Positions 47,245 through 59,115 of a stretch of 64,000 nt of DNA are shown one piece after another. The translations under genes and the position numbers were made by a program. Every line of letters begins with the position of its first letter. The stretch's first letter is position 1. Location of the stretch: assembly GCA_963932465.1 (NCBI GenBank), contig OZ010800.1, positions 91,218,307-91,282,306 on the forward strand. Direction: 5' to 3'. The DNA is from Maratus speciosus. Taxonomy: Eukaryota > Arthropoda > Arachnida > Araneae > Salticidae. The notes under the pieces are model-generated. The model did no database searches and had not been told where the DNA came from. It saw only the letters and a program-made list of their open reading frames with translations.

Positions 47245-48758
47245 CTTGAGGGCTCTGCCCCCTACGAGCTACGTTCGCCAACCCCCGTTCAGACACCGCA
47301 GACTCTAAAAGCACGCTAATTTGATCGGCTTTAACCCTTTAACCGTCTGGCCCGGATTTTTCCGTTTCTAGGAATCCTGTTTAAATGGTTGTGGACAAAA
47401 ATATTTTAAACTGAATTCTATTTTGAACCCTGTATGGAAAGAAGTGATTTTAAAGATATTGTAGCATTTAACTGCGAATAAGAAATGTATATATCCTGGG
47501 ATTTACAAGCATGCTTATAAAAATACTGGAAAATCCTCGGACGGTGAAAGGGTTAAAAACATCTCAGAAGACTGAATTATAATCTAAAAAACAGTGGCGA
47601 TCTCTCTATAAACGGATTTCTATTCATTTCGCTTTGATTGGGGAATTTGAAGGCCAAATCAGCTGCTGTTAAAAGATACAATGACTGTTTTCATCTTTGA
47701 TTAAATAACATCAGTTAAACATTTCAAAATAAGCTAATATAAAATGAATTAAGTAAAGAAAGTCTTTGTCTCTCGGTATTTTTTAACAAAGCGAAAAGAA
47801 AGCTCTTTTAAATAAATCATTTTAAATGTATCGTTTTTAATTTGACGAAATTTTCACCAAACGTTTCTTTCTCTTTTTAAAATTCACGTGAAAATACTTT
47901 CGTTAAAAATGAAATATTACTTGCGCTGTCCTAACAAAAATAGTTGAAAAGATCATCTCAAAATATCAAATAAATGTCTCGCGCAATTTTTAAATTTAAA
48001 TTATTTTCCAATATTATTTTTTGTTCATTTTACGTAATAAGTGTAATGAAGCGTAAATGTGACGTAATTTCTCCTATTTAAGACTTCTAACACATGTTAA
48101 TGAATTTATTATTTTACAATATTTTTTCTCTTTTAAAATGCACATCTAAATATAGTTTTTATGACGTAATTTTCAATAAGTTCCTGCTTTTTATACGTAA
48201 TTATTTAATTATAATTTGATGGGTTTTCTCTGTTTATAATAGTCACGTGTAAATAAATTTTTAATTTGAAGCAAACATTATTGTTTGCGCTGTTTATACA
48301 GTTGGCAACAGTTTAAATTAATACCATTTTCTAAAATATGTAAAAAATATCTCTCGAAATGCTGAAATTTTGAATTCAAAATAGAAATAAAACCTCAAAA
48401 AATGAGTCAAATTAAAAAAAATAAATGCAGTCTGCACACCAGGAATTTCTAACGTATAAAACGATCTAAAAATGATTAAATTCCCATATATAATTTTCGC
48501 TCCTATAAAACTTTTTTAATGGAACGATTTTGTCCAACTTTAGCATTAAACATCTCTTTAAAAAATCCTTCGATTTGAAAACTGTTTGCATCAGCGTGTT
48601 TATCAAACATTTCTCTATAACACCACCGATTTTCATATTTTTGTATGCAATATTTTTCTTAATATTAACGAAAAAAGACCTCCTGTCACAAAAAATTCAA
48701 AACCGGAAGCGGCGGTGACAGCGTTGCGTTAGTTACATTTTTTTTTAGAATAGAAAGA
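47245..48758 (-). mobile_element. Non-autonomous Helitron-like element, copy 3
   Basis: Collinear with copies 1 and 2 over most of its length. The 3' hairpin GGGGGCAGAGCCCT is kept, but the terminal tetramer reads CAAG on the minus strand instead of CTAG. The 5' end differs: TCTTTCTATTCTAAAAAAAA, then a GC-rich segment (ACGCAACGCTGTCACCGCC) absent from copies 1 and 2. The paralogous copy B near 58610 shows the uninterrupted sequence, confirming both boundaries and the A^T target. Confidence 0.7.
47331..47556. mobile_element. piggyBac-like MITE inside Helitron copy 3
   Basis: TTAA at 47331-47334 and 47553-47556 brackets inverted ends CCCTTTAACCGTC and, reversed, CCCTTTCACCGTC. Helitron copies 1 and 2 have a single TTAA at this point (GGCTTTAAAA), so the insertion and its target duplication are directly visible. 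Confidence 0.85.
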
Positions 48759-49132
48759 TAGCATTTACAACAGACAATGAACCTGCTCATAGGGGAACCT
48801 GCCCATAATGGATTTTTCTTCTTTCTTATGCAATTCCGTTTTAGAAGAATTTCTTGTGCTGAATTTTTTAATTTTTTAAATCTCCAATCCATAGAATGTG
48901 GATTAACGATATTAATGATAACTGAAATTTACATAATCAGATGCATTTAAAAAATAAACATCACAGCTCGTAACACTTTTTTAAAAATGAAGAATATAAA
49001 CATGAAATAAAAAGACAATTTTAATCTTATAGGTGTAAAAATCTATGCCCAGCTTGATCGGGCTTATCCGAACCAATTACCTTTTTGTGCGGGCTGTGCC
49101 GAAGTTTTAGTTTATATACCGAACTTGCTGGT

Positions 49133-49134
<2 letters not shown>

Positions 49135-49167
<33 letters not shown>
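49135..49167. repeat. (AT)n microsatellite
   Basis: About 16 AT units inside copy A of the GC-rich repeat. Confidence 0.95.
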
Positions 49168-49170
<3 letters not shown>

Positions 49171-49285
49171 ACTGGCCAAGTTGTGCTGGGATCATTTCTG
49201 GCCAAATTCGAACTTTTTTACCGAGTCAAAGGAAAAACTGTCTACGGGCTGCGCTCGGCCTGAAAATTTCTTCCCGTGTATAACG

Positions 49286-51143
49286 CTAATTCATTGTATT
49301 TTTGTGCTTTCAGAAATAATACTCTATGCTCTGCAATACATCCATTTCTTTCCGTATCCCAATATATGAGTTTATTTATAATCTACATACATATCTTATT
49401 ATATTAAATATAGTTCAGTTGGAAAATATGTAACTCGATTAAAAAACACAGTTAAGCAATTCACGCTCATGCTTTCGAATTCTTTTGTGTAGTCTTGTAT
49501 ATGGTCTACAGAATTTATATACACCACGTAGTACGCAACAAATTATTTAAATTTAAAAACGCATACAAAACTCAGACCGTACTTCCAGTATTTATAGCTC
49601 GCAGACAATAGTGCTCTAAATGAATATTAGGTACTTTGCACACCTTATTCTATAGAAAGCATGTTTTAGTGCACCTCAGAAATCCATACAATTTTATTAT
49701 GTTTGAAATTGTATATCATTAGATTACATCGCAAACGATTTTCGTCAATTGGACATAATGTAACGGGATTCTTTTGAGTGATCACGTAAACGAACCAAAA
49801 ATTCTATACAATCGCTTTTCAGTCGCAAACATGTCATAGGAAACCTTAATAACACATATCAATTGCATACAATACGAGAAGATTCACAAGAGTTAGGGCA
49901 CGGACCGGAGGCATGCAGATAAACAAACCAAATTCATGAACACTTTACGCTATGTTAGAAAGTTTAAAAAAGAGGTATTCATTAAGAAGAATATATTGCA
50001 AGAAGAAGTTATAATTGTTAATTTTCTGATGCGATATTTTAAAAATAGGAATGCATCTCACCCCCATAGGTTTAACATTAGCATGGAGGTTTGAGATCTC
50101 ACTGATTAACATACATAAGAGGTTATTTCACTAAAACGGAAATACCCACTTGCTAAAGTTAATCCTATAGGACAGCTCTTTTAAAATATCCCGTTTGCAT
50201 TTGTAATCTTTAAACGTCTCTTTTTAGGGGGGAGGGGGGTGGCATTAGATAGCTGAGATAGTCTCCACAATCGACTTTCACTTTCGGAGCTGGTTTCAAA
50301 AGAGATTTTTCTATAAATGTAACATTAGTTTTATGTTATTTTATTGGTGCATTTGAGGTTTTGAAACTCTAAGATAGTAAACTCTATTTAAATAAATCAT
50401 AACATTAGTTGCTGGTTCCAATATATGAAAAAAAAGTAGTATTATGATTTAATTTATTTAAAAGACTGGTTCGGCGATCCGTTATTCTAACAAGCGAGAA
50501 CTACTGCACTATCTAGCAACAATTTTAGAGACGATTTCTGGCAGTGCTACTGTCTCCTACATTTATGCCTCCGAAATTTGATAAAAGCCCTGTAAAATTT
50601 GGTTTAAAATGACACTAAGATTGCATTAATCAAATTCTGAAATAACTTTTAAAAAATGCTTTAAATATTTTAATTTAATCATATTTAAATTATATTAAGT
50701 ACGCAAAACCATAAAAAGCTTCATATATGTTTTGTTTTTTTAAATAAAGTCGACGCTTTGACCTCTGGCGTGCCAAAGATGAGGGTTGTTATAATGGAAG
50801 GTCGCTATAATGATAATGAACGAAAAAAACCCTTCTAATATCATGTGCATGATAATTAAGGTTTCAAAGGAAATTTTATATAACAACATCATTACTAAAT
50901 TCTTTTTACTTTCATATCAAATAAATATTAACAATGAATAAATATAAAAATCAATTTAAGAGAATGATTACGTATTTCTAAAGTAAAATTTAAAGTAAAT
51001 GTTAAATCACACACAAAAATAATAGTTACTTACGTATTAACATTTATTTTCTACAAAAATAATTCGAAACGTTTATTTTTGTGCATTTGATATTTTCTTT
51101 AAACAAAATTTTCCATCTCAGTTAGAGATAAGTAAAAAAGGTT
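49286..51143. other. Interior of the hAT-type element, mostly unrecognised
   Basis: Contains at 49430-49900 a relative of the 361-930 repeat. Bases 50770-50830 contain GTTGTTATAATGGAAGGTCG, which resembles a pogo-like terminal phrase without a partner I can place. No gene was seen. Confidence 0.4.
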
Positions 51144-51362
51144 TTAACCCTTTCAGGGGCAAGGTACTTCTATTCGTAAAATGCTGAAATCATTGAATAA
51201 CACCAGAATTTAGAAACAAATTTAATTGAATATAAGTAAACTCTTTTCTTCAAATAAGTTAAGAAAAGGAAAATTTTCTTTTCAAAATTCTGGTGCCAAT
51301 GTGGCATTTAGGGATTAACATTTGGTGGTACAAAAATGAACCAACGCCCTTCAAGGGATTAA
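51144..51362. mobile_element. piggyBac-like MITE, 219 bp
   Basis: TTAA at 51144-51147 and 51359-51362 flanks CCCTTTCAGGGGC and, reversed, TCCCTTGAAGGGC, an imperfect inverted pair. Size and TTAA resemble the MITE at 47331-47556. Non-coding. Confidence 0.5.
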
Positions 51363-52165
51363 AGTGTAATTTTAAGACATTTTACAATAGACATCAACGC
51401 GAAGTGACATTGCCACCTAGAGTATTCTAGATGGCAATGGCTGACCCCCTCCTCCCACACAGTAATCTTGAATATCTCTACCTAGTAAACGTAAACAATA
51501 AACCTTCTCAAAAACGCCAGAAAGCGTTACCACCCACGAATTCCCGTAGAACCCTAATAATGCGGCACCTTTTTGTTTTGGAAAATGATTTCGATCTCAA
51601 GCTATTTTCACCCTGCCTTGAAATTGAGACTGAAAGTCTACAGATGACCATCCAACTAACTCAACAAAGCTTCGCCTGATAAAGAGAGTGGAAATAGGAC
51701 TATAGTTGGGGCACGTTTAACTAGTCAATGGGTACTATGCTACGCCGGCCTTTTTACTAACTTTGGCGATGTAGGATCGCCGGATTTGGCTGTTTATCGT
51801 TGTTTGGGGGAATAAATTTGAGCGAGTTCATGTTATCAATTATTTTGTTTTTTCATGTTCCACGCAGATTGTTCCGTATTCCTAAAAGAATTTCGGTTCC
51901 ATTGTTTTAGCCTAATGTACTAAATTTTGTCATCTGTGATATCTGAATTTTTAGCGATTCTTATGCGATTTAATGTTTCTTTTTTGCTTTTGTTTTTCGC
52001 GGCGATATTCTACATTATTAAAAATACATCCAATTATTAACTTTTAGTCCAATACAATAATTTTATCCTTTTTTCAATGAAGTTTATTTGGAATTCGCGT
52101 ACAGCAATTTTTGTGGGTTTTTTGGGGGGTTTGCGCGACGATTTCTCAACATTCGCAAATTGAAT
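51363..52165. other. Unrecognised interior sequence
   Basis: One 82-codon plus-strand frame (51431-51679) has no domain I recognise and no context of a gene. The rest is AT-rich. Confidence 0.4.
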
Positions 52166-52664
52166 CTAGGGGTCGATCCAGGCAAAATTTGGGGCCAATT
52201 TAGGGCCCTTTCACAAAAATCTATTCAATAAAATGGGCCCCTTCACAAAAATAAATTTAATAATATGGGCCCCTTCACAAAAATAAATTTAATAAACTGG
52301 GCCTCTTCACAAAAATGAACTTAATAAAACAGGCCTCTTCACAAAAATGAATTTAATAAAACAGGCCCCTTCACAAAATTCCTTTTAATGAAATAGGCCA
52401 GGCCCCTTTCGTAACAATCTTTTTCATAAAAACTGCTTTAAAATATGTAATTTGTAAATAAAACCAGGTCACGAAAAGCAAAAACTTTAGCGAGGGGATT
52501 TAAAGAAGTTTTTGTTAACAAATTCTTGGTTCGAATTTGAGTAACTGGATTTCAACTTTCATTACAAAATGGTATTTTTCACAAAAATATTATAAAATTC
52601 ACAAAAATAACTTTTACTTTTCACAAAATGGGCCCCAAGAATAAAAACCTGCATCGATCCCTGG
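52166..52664. mobile_element. MITE-like element carrying a 32-bp minisatellite
   Basis: The left end reads CTAGGGGTCGATCCAGG and the right end, reversed, CCAGGGATCGATGCAGG, each followed by a GGGGCC phrase. GAATC occurs at both flanks (about 52162-52166 and 52664-52668), a possible 5-bp duplication overlapping the ends. Class uncertain. Confidence 0.5.
52203..52394. repeat. 32-bp minisatellite, six units
   Basis: Units start GGGCCCCTTCACAAAAATA or a close variant and end TTTAATAAAAC or similar. The first five are highly alike; the sixth is degraded. A further relic unit follows at 52396-52412, and one more GGGCCCC phrase lies near the right end of the host element. Confidence 0.85.
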
Positions 52665-55600
52665 AATCCTATTTTTTTCCAATATAGAATTTTTTTTTAT
52701 CCTGCAATTTTTGAAGTTTTGGTCATTTATAATGCTATTTTCAGCGTTTTTTCGCGAAGATATAAAATGAATGATGATTTAATGTACAAAAATATTCAGA
52801 AAGAACTAATTTATAAGAGAAAAATTGTGTTTTAGTTCAGACACCCTCCCACCCAACCAGAAAAAAAAAAGGACAGGAAATTTTATTTTAAAAGTGCGCG
52901 AACAAAAATCATATCATATAAAATTAGCTAGCAAGTAGCTATATCGTATTAAATTAAACAGTTTTTTTAATACATTCAATATAGAATTTATTGTAAATCA
53001 CATGAAACGTGTATAAAATAAAAATTGTTTTCCCCCTTATTTTTATAATAAAAATAAATGGTCTTCGCCGATTTGTTTGTAATAGAAATCTTCTTCGGAA
53101 AATCATAAAAGAAAACAGGAATTAATATTTTTAGCTTTTCTTTTCTAAATCAATTATTATTTAGTCCTAGATTTGAAAGCTTTCATTACAATAATAACAA
53201 TAAATAAATCTACCGGTGTAATAAACTCATAGTAATGAATGCTAAAATTCAAAAGCTGTGCAGTGTTTTATTATGAAGCCGAATAAAAATGTTATTGATA
53301 TATATGTTAAGATTTTAAATAAAGATAAAATTCTTATTATTTAGCGTTCAATTTTTATGTTTAAAACAAAAGAAAAATTTGAAAATAATCTAATTATATC
53401 CTTACAAATTTTATTCCAATTTCATATTCAATATAAATTTCATCCTAAAAATTATTATAATATCACTTTTTTCAAACTTATCTATTAAAATAGAAGGAAA
53501 CACACATACACACCCTCTCACAATGTTCGTACAACACTTTACTCACAATTTTTTTTTCTCACAATGTTTACAAACAAATGCACATTTTTAGTAGCATTGA
53601 AGAAGTTGTTTTAAACTAATCCAATATATTTAGATATTTTGCAATTTCATTTCCAGTTAATTGATTTATGTCAAATTAAATTATAATTTAACTTATCGAA
53701 TCAAATTAACTTACATTTATGTATAAAAATATAGTATTCATCATGAATAACTGGTGAATTTTTTCTTGTTTTTGTGTCTAAAATACTGTTAAAATATTGA
53801 ATTTATATCATTGTTTAAAAGACAAATTAATTTAACTTCTGATCATTTCTTTCTAAGTAAAATAAGAATAGTTTAAACTTCTGTATGCGGAGGGATGGAA
53901 ATTATATCGTGAATGTACTTAAGAAAAGCCGCATAAAAAAGAGGTTCGTTTTAATTCACACAAAAGGAAAATTCTTGTTATTTTACATATTCTTTCCATA
54001 TGCTTCATATTTATTTGAGGTGAAATTGTCTAGTCCACCAAAATTTTCTATCCAACGCGATTGTCCAGTAAATTAGATAAATAAATAAAAATCCATTCTT
54101 AGACAACAATTGCTTGTAATTAATTTACCGGAAACTAAGAAAAACTGTTCGATTTCAAATCCCTTCAAATATCATGCCTGCAAGTATCCTGTTTTTACAT
54201 TTAAAAAAGAGCCTTAAAATATAAAGTTTCCGGTTTTTGAGCGGGGAAAGATAATTTTTTTTTTTAAACAGCCTTACAATAAAGAGCTTCTTTTATTCGT
54301 TTTAATTTGCAAAAGAAAATTTTCTTTGTTATTTTAAATGTTTCATCCATATGTTGGGTATGTACTTGGGGGTGAAATTTTCCGAAAAATTCGAATCCAC
54401 CGAATTTTTTTCTCTATATGTAATAGCTTAAAAAAAGAAACTTTTGTTTGGACATCAAAAATCTACAATCTCTGATAATAAAAAGAGGCAATATCTATTG
54501 ACCATCACCCCGCACAGCTCTGTTGGGGGTATAAGGTTGCTAGTTATTTGCGAGCACCGAGCCAAGTACGCGCCAAAAAACTTCCTTGCGTATAAATACA
54601 TTTCCTTGATTATTATTAGATATTTATCATAAAGATGAATATATGCTAAGCTCAATCGATTTCGATTAATGAGTCAATCATTTTTCCTGTGAAAATGAAG
54701 AAAAAAAAGAGATTTAATATGTCATTTCTTTCATATTCAGTACAGAACTATTTATTGTCGCGGACTTACACTCCTCTCTAGTATAATCACCATTGACAAC
54801 TTAGGTCTTCCTTAGGTATAGTTTTATTAGCTTGTTGACAATTGAATAATAAAAGTTGGAGTCAAGAAGTCTGTGCCTTCATATTGTCACTATTCTTGCC
54901 CTGTAGTAAAACCTTTTGAACAATACCTTTATAAATGTTTTTGTTGACTAGATTATATTTTCGAAAGAAAAAACTCTAATGTGGATCTGAATATCGATAC
55001 TTTTTCTGGCTCTTTCAAAATTAGTATTATTGAATCAGTGCTTTATAATTTTAAATTGCATGATTATTCTTCTTTGTAAAATTTGTCAAGTATATTTGAG
55101 ACAGAAGCAATCAATTGTATAAAAAATAACAGTTGCACTGAGAATTTTAAATACTTTACATATTTTAAAACATTAATATTTTTTGATAGAAGACAAAAGT
55201 GATAAATTTTATGTAGTATTATTTAAATTTATTGTAAATGTTTCCGTGTTAATATATGTGCATTATGTCCAATGAAAAAGAAAAAACAATCTCACCACGT
55301 CTTTCTTTAAACACACAAATAGACTTATAATGAGAGAAATAAAATAAACCATTAAAAAGAGTCATTTTAAGACTGTTCTCCAATAAATAAAAACAGTATT
55401 CCCCGCACAACAACGCGAATCTTTGACACACTTACAGGTGCATTTTTAAACGTACAAAGCGTAAAATCAACAGCCATGACTTAAGAAAAATTTTGGAATG
55501 GAATACAATTTTTGATTTTCGATAAATATATTACATTTTGGGTTATAATAATGGATGGCTGTTTCATGACGAAGTTTGTAGGGCTATCGCGTCAAGAAAT

Positions 55601-56076
55601 TCTGTTCAAGACGCCAACTTTGAAAGCGTTTTCTGAAAGATCCACCAAATTGATCGAAAAATGAAAAATGCTACTCGATTTCTCAATTTCAGAAAAGAGC
55701 ACCTGCATTTCTATTGCATCTGCTATTCAAAATGTCCTAAGCAGACACTTGGGGTTATTGTACAGTCATTACCAAAACGAAATATTATAGTGTATGCGTG
55801 GCTGCACTGGATTTGTTAAACAAAAGTGTGTTTTTCTTGATTAAAATCATGTAGATTATATTAAGTTTTAAACTAATGAGTCAAATAAAATTTATTTCTA
55901 AGTTATTAAATGAAATCCGGCTAGTTTTGATTTTTTAAGTGACCCATTTACTTCGTAAAGCACGTGAATGGATGTTTTTTTTTTTTTTCCCGTACTGAAA
56001 ATAGTCATATCTTGAAAACCAATTTTATCTTTTATATTAAAAAATAAACATATCTATATTGCTTAATATTCAAATG
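52665..56076. other. AT-rich interior, few features
   Basis: No gene recognised. A diverged tandem duplication of about 300-bp spacing links 53930-54080 and 54240-54420, sharing TTTGTTATTTTA-like blocks, ATCCATATG and GGGTGAAATT. All open frames here are below 70 codons. Confidence 0.4.
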
Positions 56077-56692
56077 TAGTAAAACCTCTGAATAGTAGAC
56101 ACCTCGGGGTCGTTGAATAGAGTCCTGCATCGGATCGGGATGTACCATTTTTTAAGTGGAGGAGGGGAGGAGGAGTCACTCTTATTTTATTTCTGTACGT
56201 TAGGTTGACTCTAGAATAATCCTTAAAGGACAGATTTCGATTTTTTGCTTCTAGGGTTATTGGGATTTTCACAAAGTTTGAGCAAAGTTTCACAAAGTTA
56301 TGTTCCAAAAAAAAAAAAAAAAAAGAACATGCGTATTTTAATATGAATGAATATATATTCAATTTACTACTTTCATGAGAAGTAAAATACATGTAAGAAA
56401 TATAATCATAGATTATTCTTTTTTTTACGGTACTGTGAAGAACCATTTCTTCTTCTCTTGTAATATGGAAAATATTATCTATAATTCGTTTTTGACACAC
56501 TCAAAACACATATGTAGTGTCTGTGATAGTTAATGCACACGTAGGCATATTACGTGTGTATAGATTGTAAGATGTTCAGTATTCATCAATAAAAGCGTAC
56601 AATACAAATATATAATTTCTTAAAAATGCGAAAATGTTTTCTAAATAGAAGTAAATGCTTTCCTTGTGTGTCCGCTATGGAGTTCTTATGGC
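56077..56692. mobile_element. Possible pogo-like MITE
   Basis: The left end TAGTAAAACCTCTGAATAG, followed by TAGACACCTCGG, resembles the reversed right end CATAAGAACTCCATAGCGG, followed by ACACACAAGG. The first phrase is typical of pogo/Tigger termini, but the right end is poorly matched. The 145-codon minus-strand frame across it is not a gene. Confidence 0.3.
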
Positions 56693-56929
56693 ATATAGAT
56701 TTCTAACCTTTTTGTTTTCGACATTCATTTAAAAAAATCGGGGTCACCCGACCCGCAAGTGTCAAAGCCCAATCCAAAACCTATCCGAATCCGAAACAGA
56801 AGTAAACCTCTAAAGGTCAAGTCAGACCCTTTTTAACCACTATACAGGTCACAAACAGTGTTGCTAATTCTGGCGGATTTTTTACTCAGAAATTTCGAGT
56901 TCGCACTATAATCTATGAGCGGTCCGGGC

Positions 56930-59115
56930 TTGGTTTTTTTTTTTCATTTACGGCAATCGGGCCGGACCTGGTCTACATTCTTTTCGGGCCGGGCCTAATC
57001 ACTACTCTTTCCGAGCCGGGCTCGGGCCTTTTTTTCTGAAGGACCGGGCATGGCCTAATTTATTTTTTCCGTAACGAACCGGGACTGGTATCATTCTTTC
57101 TAGTCTTCACGGGCCTAAATTGTCAGTCCTGATTTTGACCCAGCCCATATCAAAATCATTCTCTCGACGTGGCCTGGATCATTCAAAGATCAGTAAAATT
57201 TGACCTGTAACAAAAAATTTTTGCAAAAAAATGAACACATTTTTAAATCGCCATTATTCTACAATTAAACATTACATTTTATTCTTTATAAAGAACGAGT
57301 TGGAACCCGTCGAAATTCGACGAATTAAAATATTTAGAATGGAATTGTTAGATCGAATTTATAATAAACCTACAAAAAAGTTACAACAAAAAATCCACGT
57401 TGCATTGGTTATCTAACTCTCAAAACAAATAATGTTTTTAACCTAAAATTACCAAAATATTATTTCCAAAAACTTCAATTGCTTAAATTATTGAAAAATT
57501 AAACTGTATTAGAATACGTAATCAAGATGAGTAATTATGTTGAAGTTATCGACTGGGGCTCTTACGTCTGTTTTTACGGGATTAAAAATCAGTAAAAAGG
57601 ATTTCGCTTTGTCACATCATAAACTTTCCCCCCATAAAATCTAAACTGTACGTTATTTTCACATTCTCAAAATTTACATACGCACCATTCAAATTCACAA
57701 TTTAAAAGTATTTTAACGCGCAATATATTATTAATGAATGTATTTCCAAACTTAAAGGCACATTTGTCCGATACAACTTTTCATGTGAACATTCGCATAA
57801 AATTTAAGTTCTAATCTCAAGCAGCGGTGTAGTCGTAAAAAAAGCAGAGGGCATGCTGATTTAGTATTGGTCAAATATTTAGTTTTATCGAAGAAAATGA
57901 TCATTTTGTTTTAAATATGACATCATTTTTACACACAGAATCATTTTGCCTATCTTCTCAAACTCAGTATCAGCGTAATGTAAAAATATTGAAATATCTT
58001 CTTCAATCTTTTGATTTATGAAGAAGAATGGTGTTTTTTTTTTAATGGCTGACGTAATTTTCTGTTCAAAAATTAGAAAAAAGTTACTTTTATTTGTAAT
58101 AGGAAAATGGCATCAATAAGGATATAATCAATAAAAATAAATAAACCATGACTATTTTTCTTTTATTATTAATACAAATGAAGTATTTCAATTGCCACAA
58201 TTACAAAATTGGTACTAAAAACTACAAAAAAATTAATATCTCAAAAATAAATTGAGATACAGCTTTCAAACAAATTGCATGTAAAATAGCAATTTTTTCC
58301 TTATACGACGGTGTAAAAATTTAAAATGTGCGATATTTAGAAGTTTAAAAATTTGCAATAGCGAAAATTGCAAACAAAAATTGTATTTCAAATTTCAAAG
58401 TGTTGCCATTCGCAAAATGACGTATGCGTTACGCACAGATATGTTTGTCCTTTATAATATAGATAGTACATTTCTAGGTTTATTAAAATGTAGCTAAATT
58501 AAAATATAGTAAAAAGTGTGAAAAAGAACCTGCCTATGACGGAATCTTGTGTTAATCTGAAAAATATATTTATCCATCCAAAATGAATGTACTAATATAT
58601 AAGAAAATAATATATAATACATTTACACCTGCTATAAGATGTGAACTTGTCTATAACGTATTTTTTTTTCTTTCCTATGCAATTCCGTCATAGAAGATTT
58701 TACTGCATAGCATTTTTCCGATTTTTAAGTCCCCAGTTCATGGAATATGGATTAACTATATTAATGATAACTGATACATTTGCGTACAACAAATAGCGAT
58801 TCATTAAAAAAAAATAAATATCACAATAACTTCTACAAATATGAAAACTATAAACACGCCAATAAAAAGCAAAGATAGGTATTTTTGGTCAGAATTCCTC
58901 GTACCAGACAAATTTTTAACCAAATCGGCGTAAAAATCAATGTTTTGTAGAAATTTATTCGGGCCGGGACGGGCTTGGACTGAGATTTTAACTTTTTTCC
59001 GAGCCGCCGGGCTCGGGCCGAACTTTTAATTTTTATACCGGGCCGGGCCGAATTTTCCTTCTACGGATCGGGCCGGGCCCAGGCCTTGAAATTTCGGCCC
59101 GTGCAGACCTCTACC
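56930..59115 (+). repeat. GGGCCGG-rich repeat family, copy B
   Basis: Clusters of GGGCCGGGCC and GAGCCGGGCTCGGGCC occur at 56930-57130 and 58960-59105, spaced by T-rich stretches about 35-45 bp apart. The right boundary reads GGCCCGTGCAGACCTCTA, a known style of hAT-like terminus when reversed. The middle matches copy A directly but has no Helitron; an extra insertion between about 57290 and 58450 includes the repeat at 58060-58350. Confidence 0.5.
58060..58350. repeat. Interspersed repeat, inverted relative of 5390-5670
   Basis: Reverse-complement match to 5390-5670 over nearly 300 bp, described there. It sits inside copy B and is absent from copy A, so it arrived after the two copies separated, or was lost from A. 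Confidence 0.6.

Larger units (their letters stand above)
46740..49285 (+). repeat. GGGCCGG-rich repeat family, copy A (split by Helitron)
   Basis: Left part 46740-47010 has clustered GGGCC/CCGGCCC words; the right part 49040-49280 has GGGCTGTGCCGAAG and GCTCGGCCTGAAAATTTC. Body sequence such as AAAAAGAACCTGCCTATGAC and TATGCAATTCCGT matches copy B (56930-59115) in direct orientation. Helitron copy 3 interrupts it after 47244. It is probably part of the surrounding hAT-type element or a related nested one. Confidence 0.55.

Noticed and set aside
52203..52394. Regular 32-bp repeats that superficially resemble a CRISPR array
   Set aside because: There are no unique spacers; the units abut each other, and the genome is eukaryotic. 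It is a minisatellite.
56063..56500. 145-codon minus-strand frame
   Set aside because: It crosses a simple A run and a candidate transposon end, with no domain.
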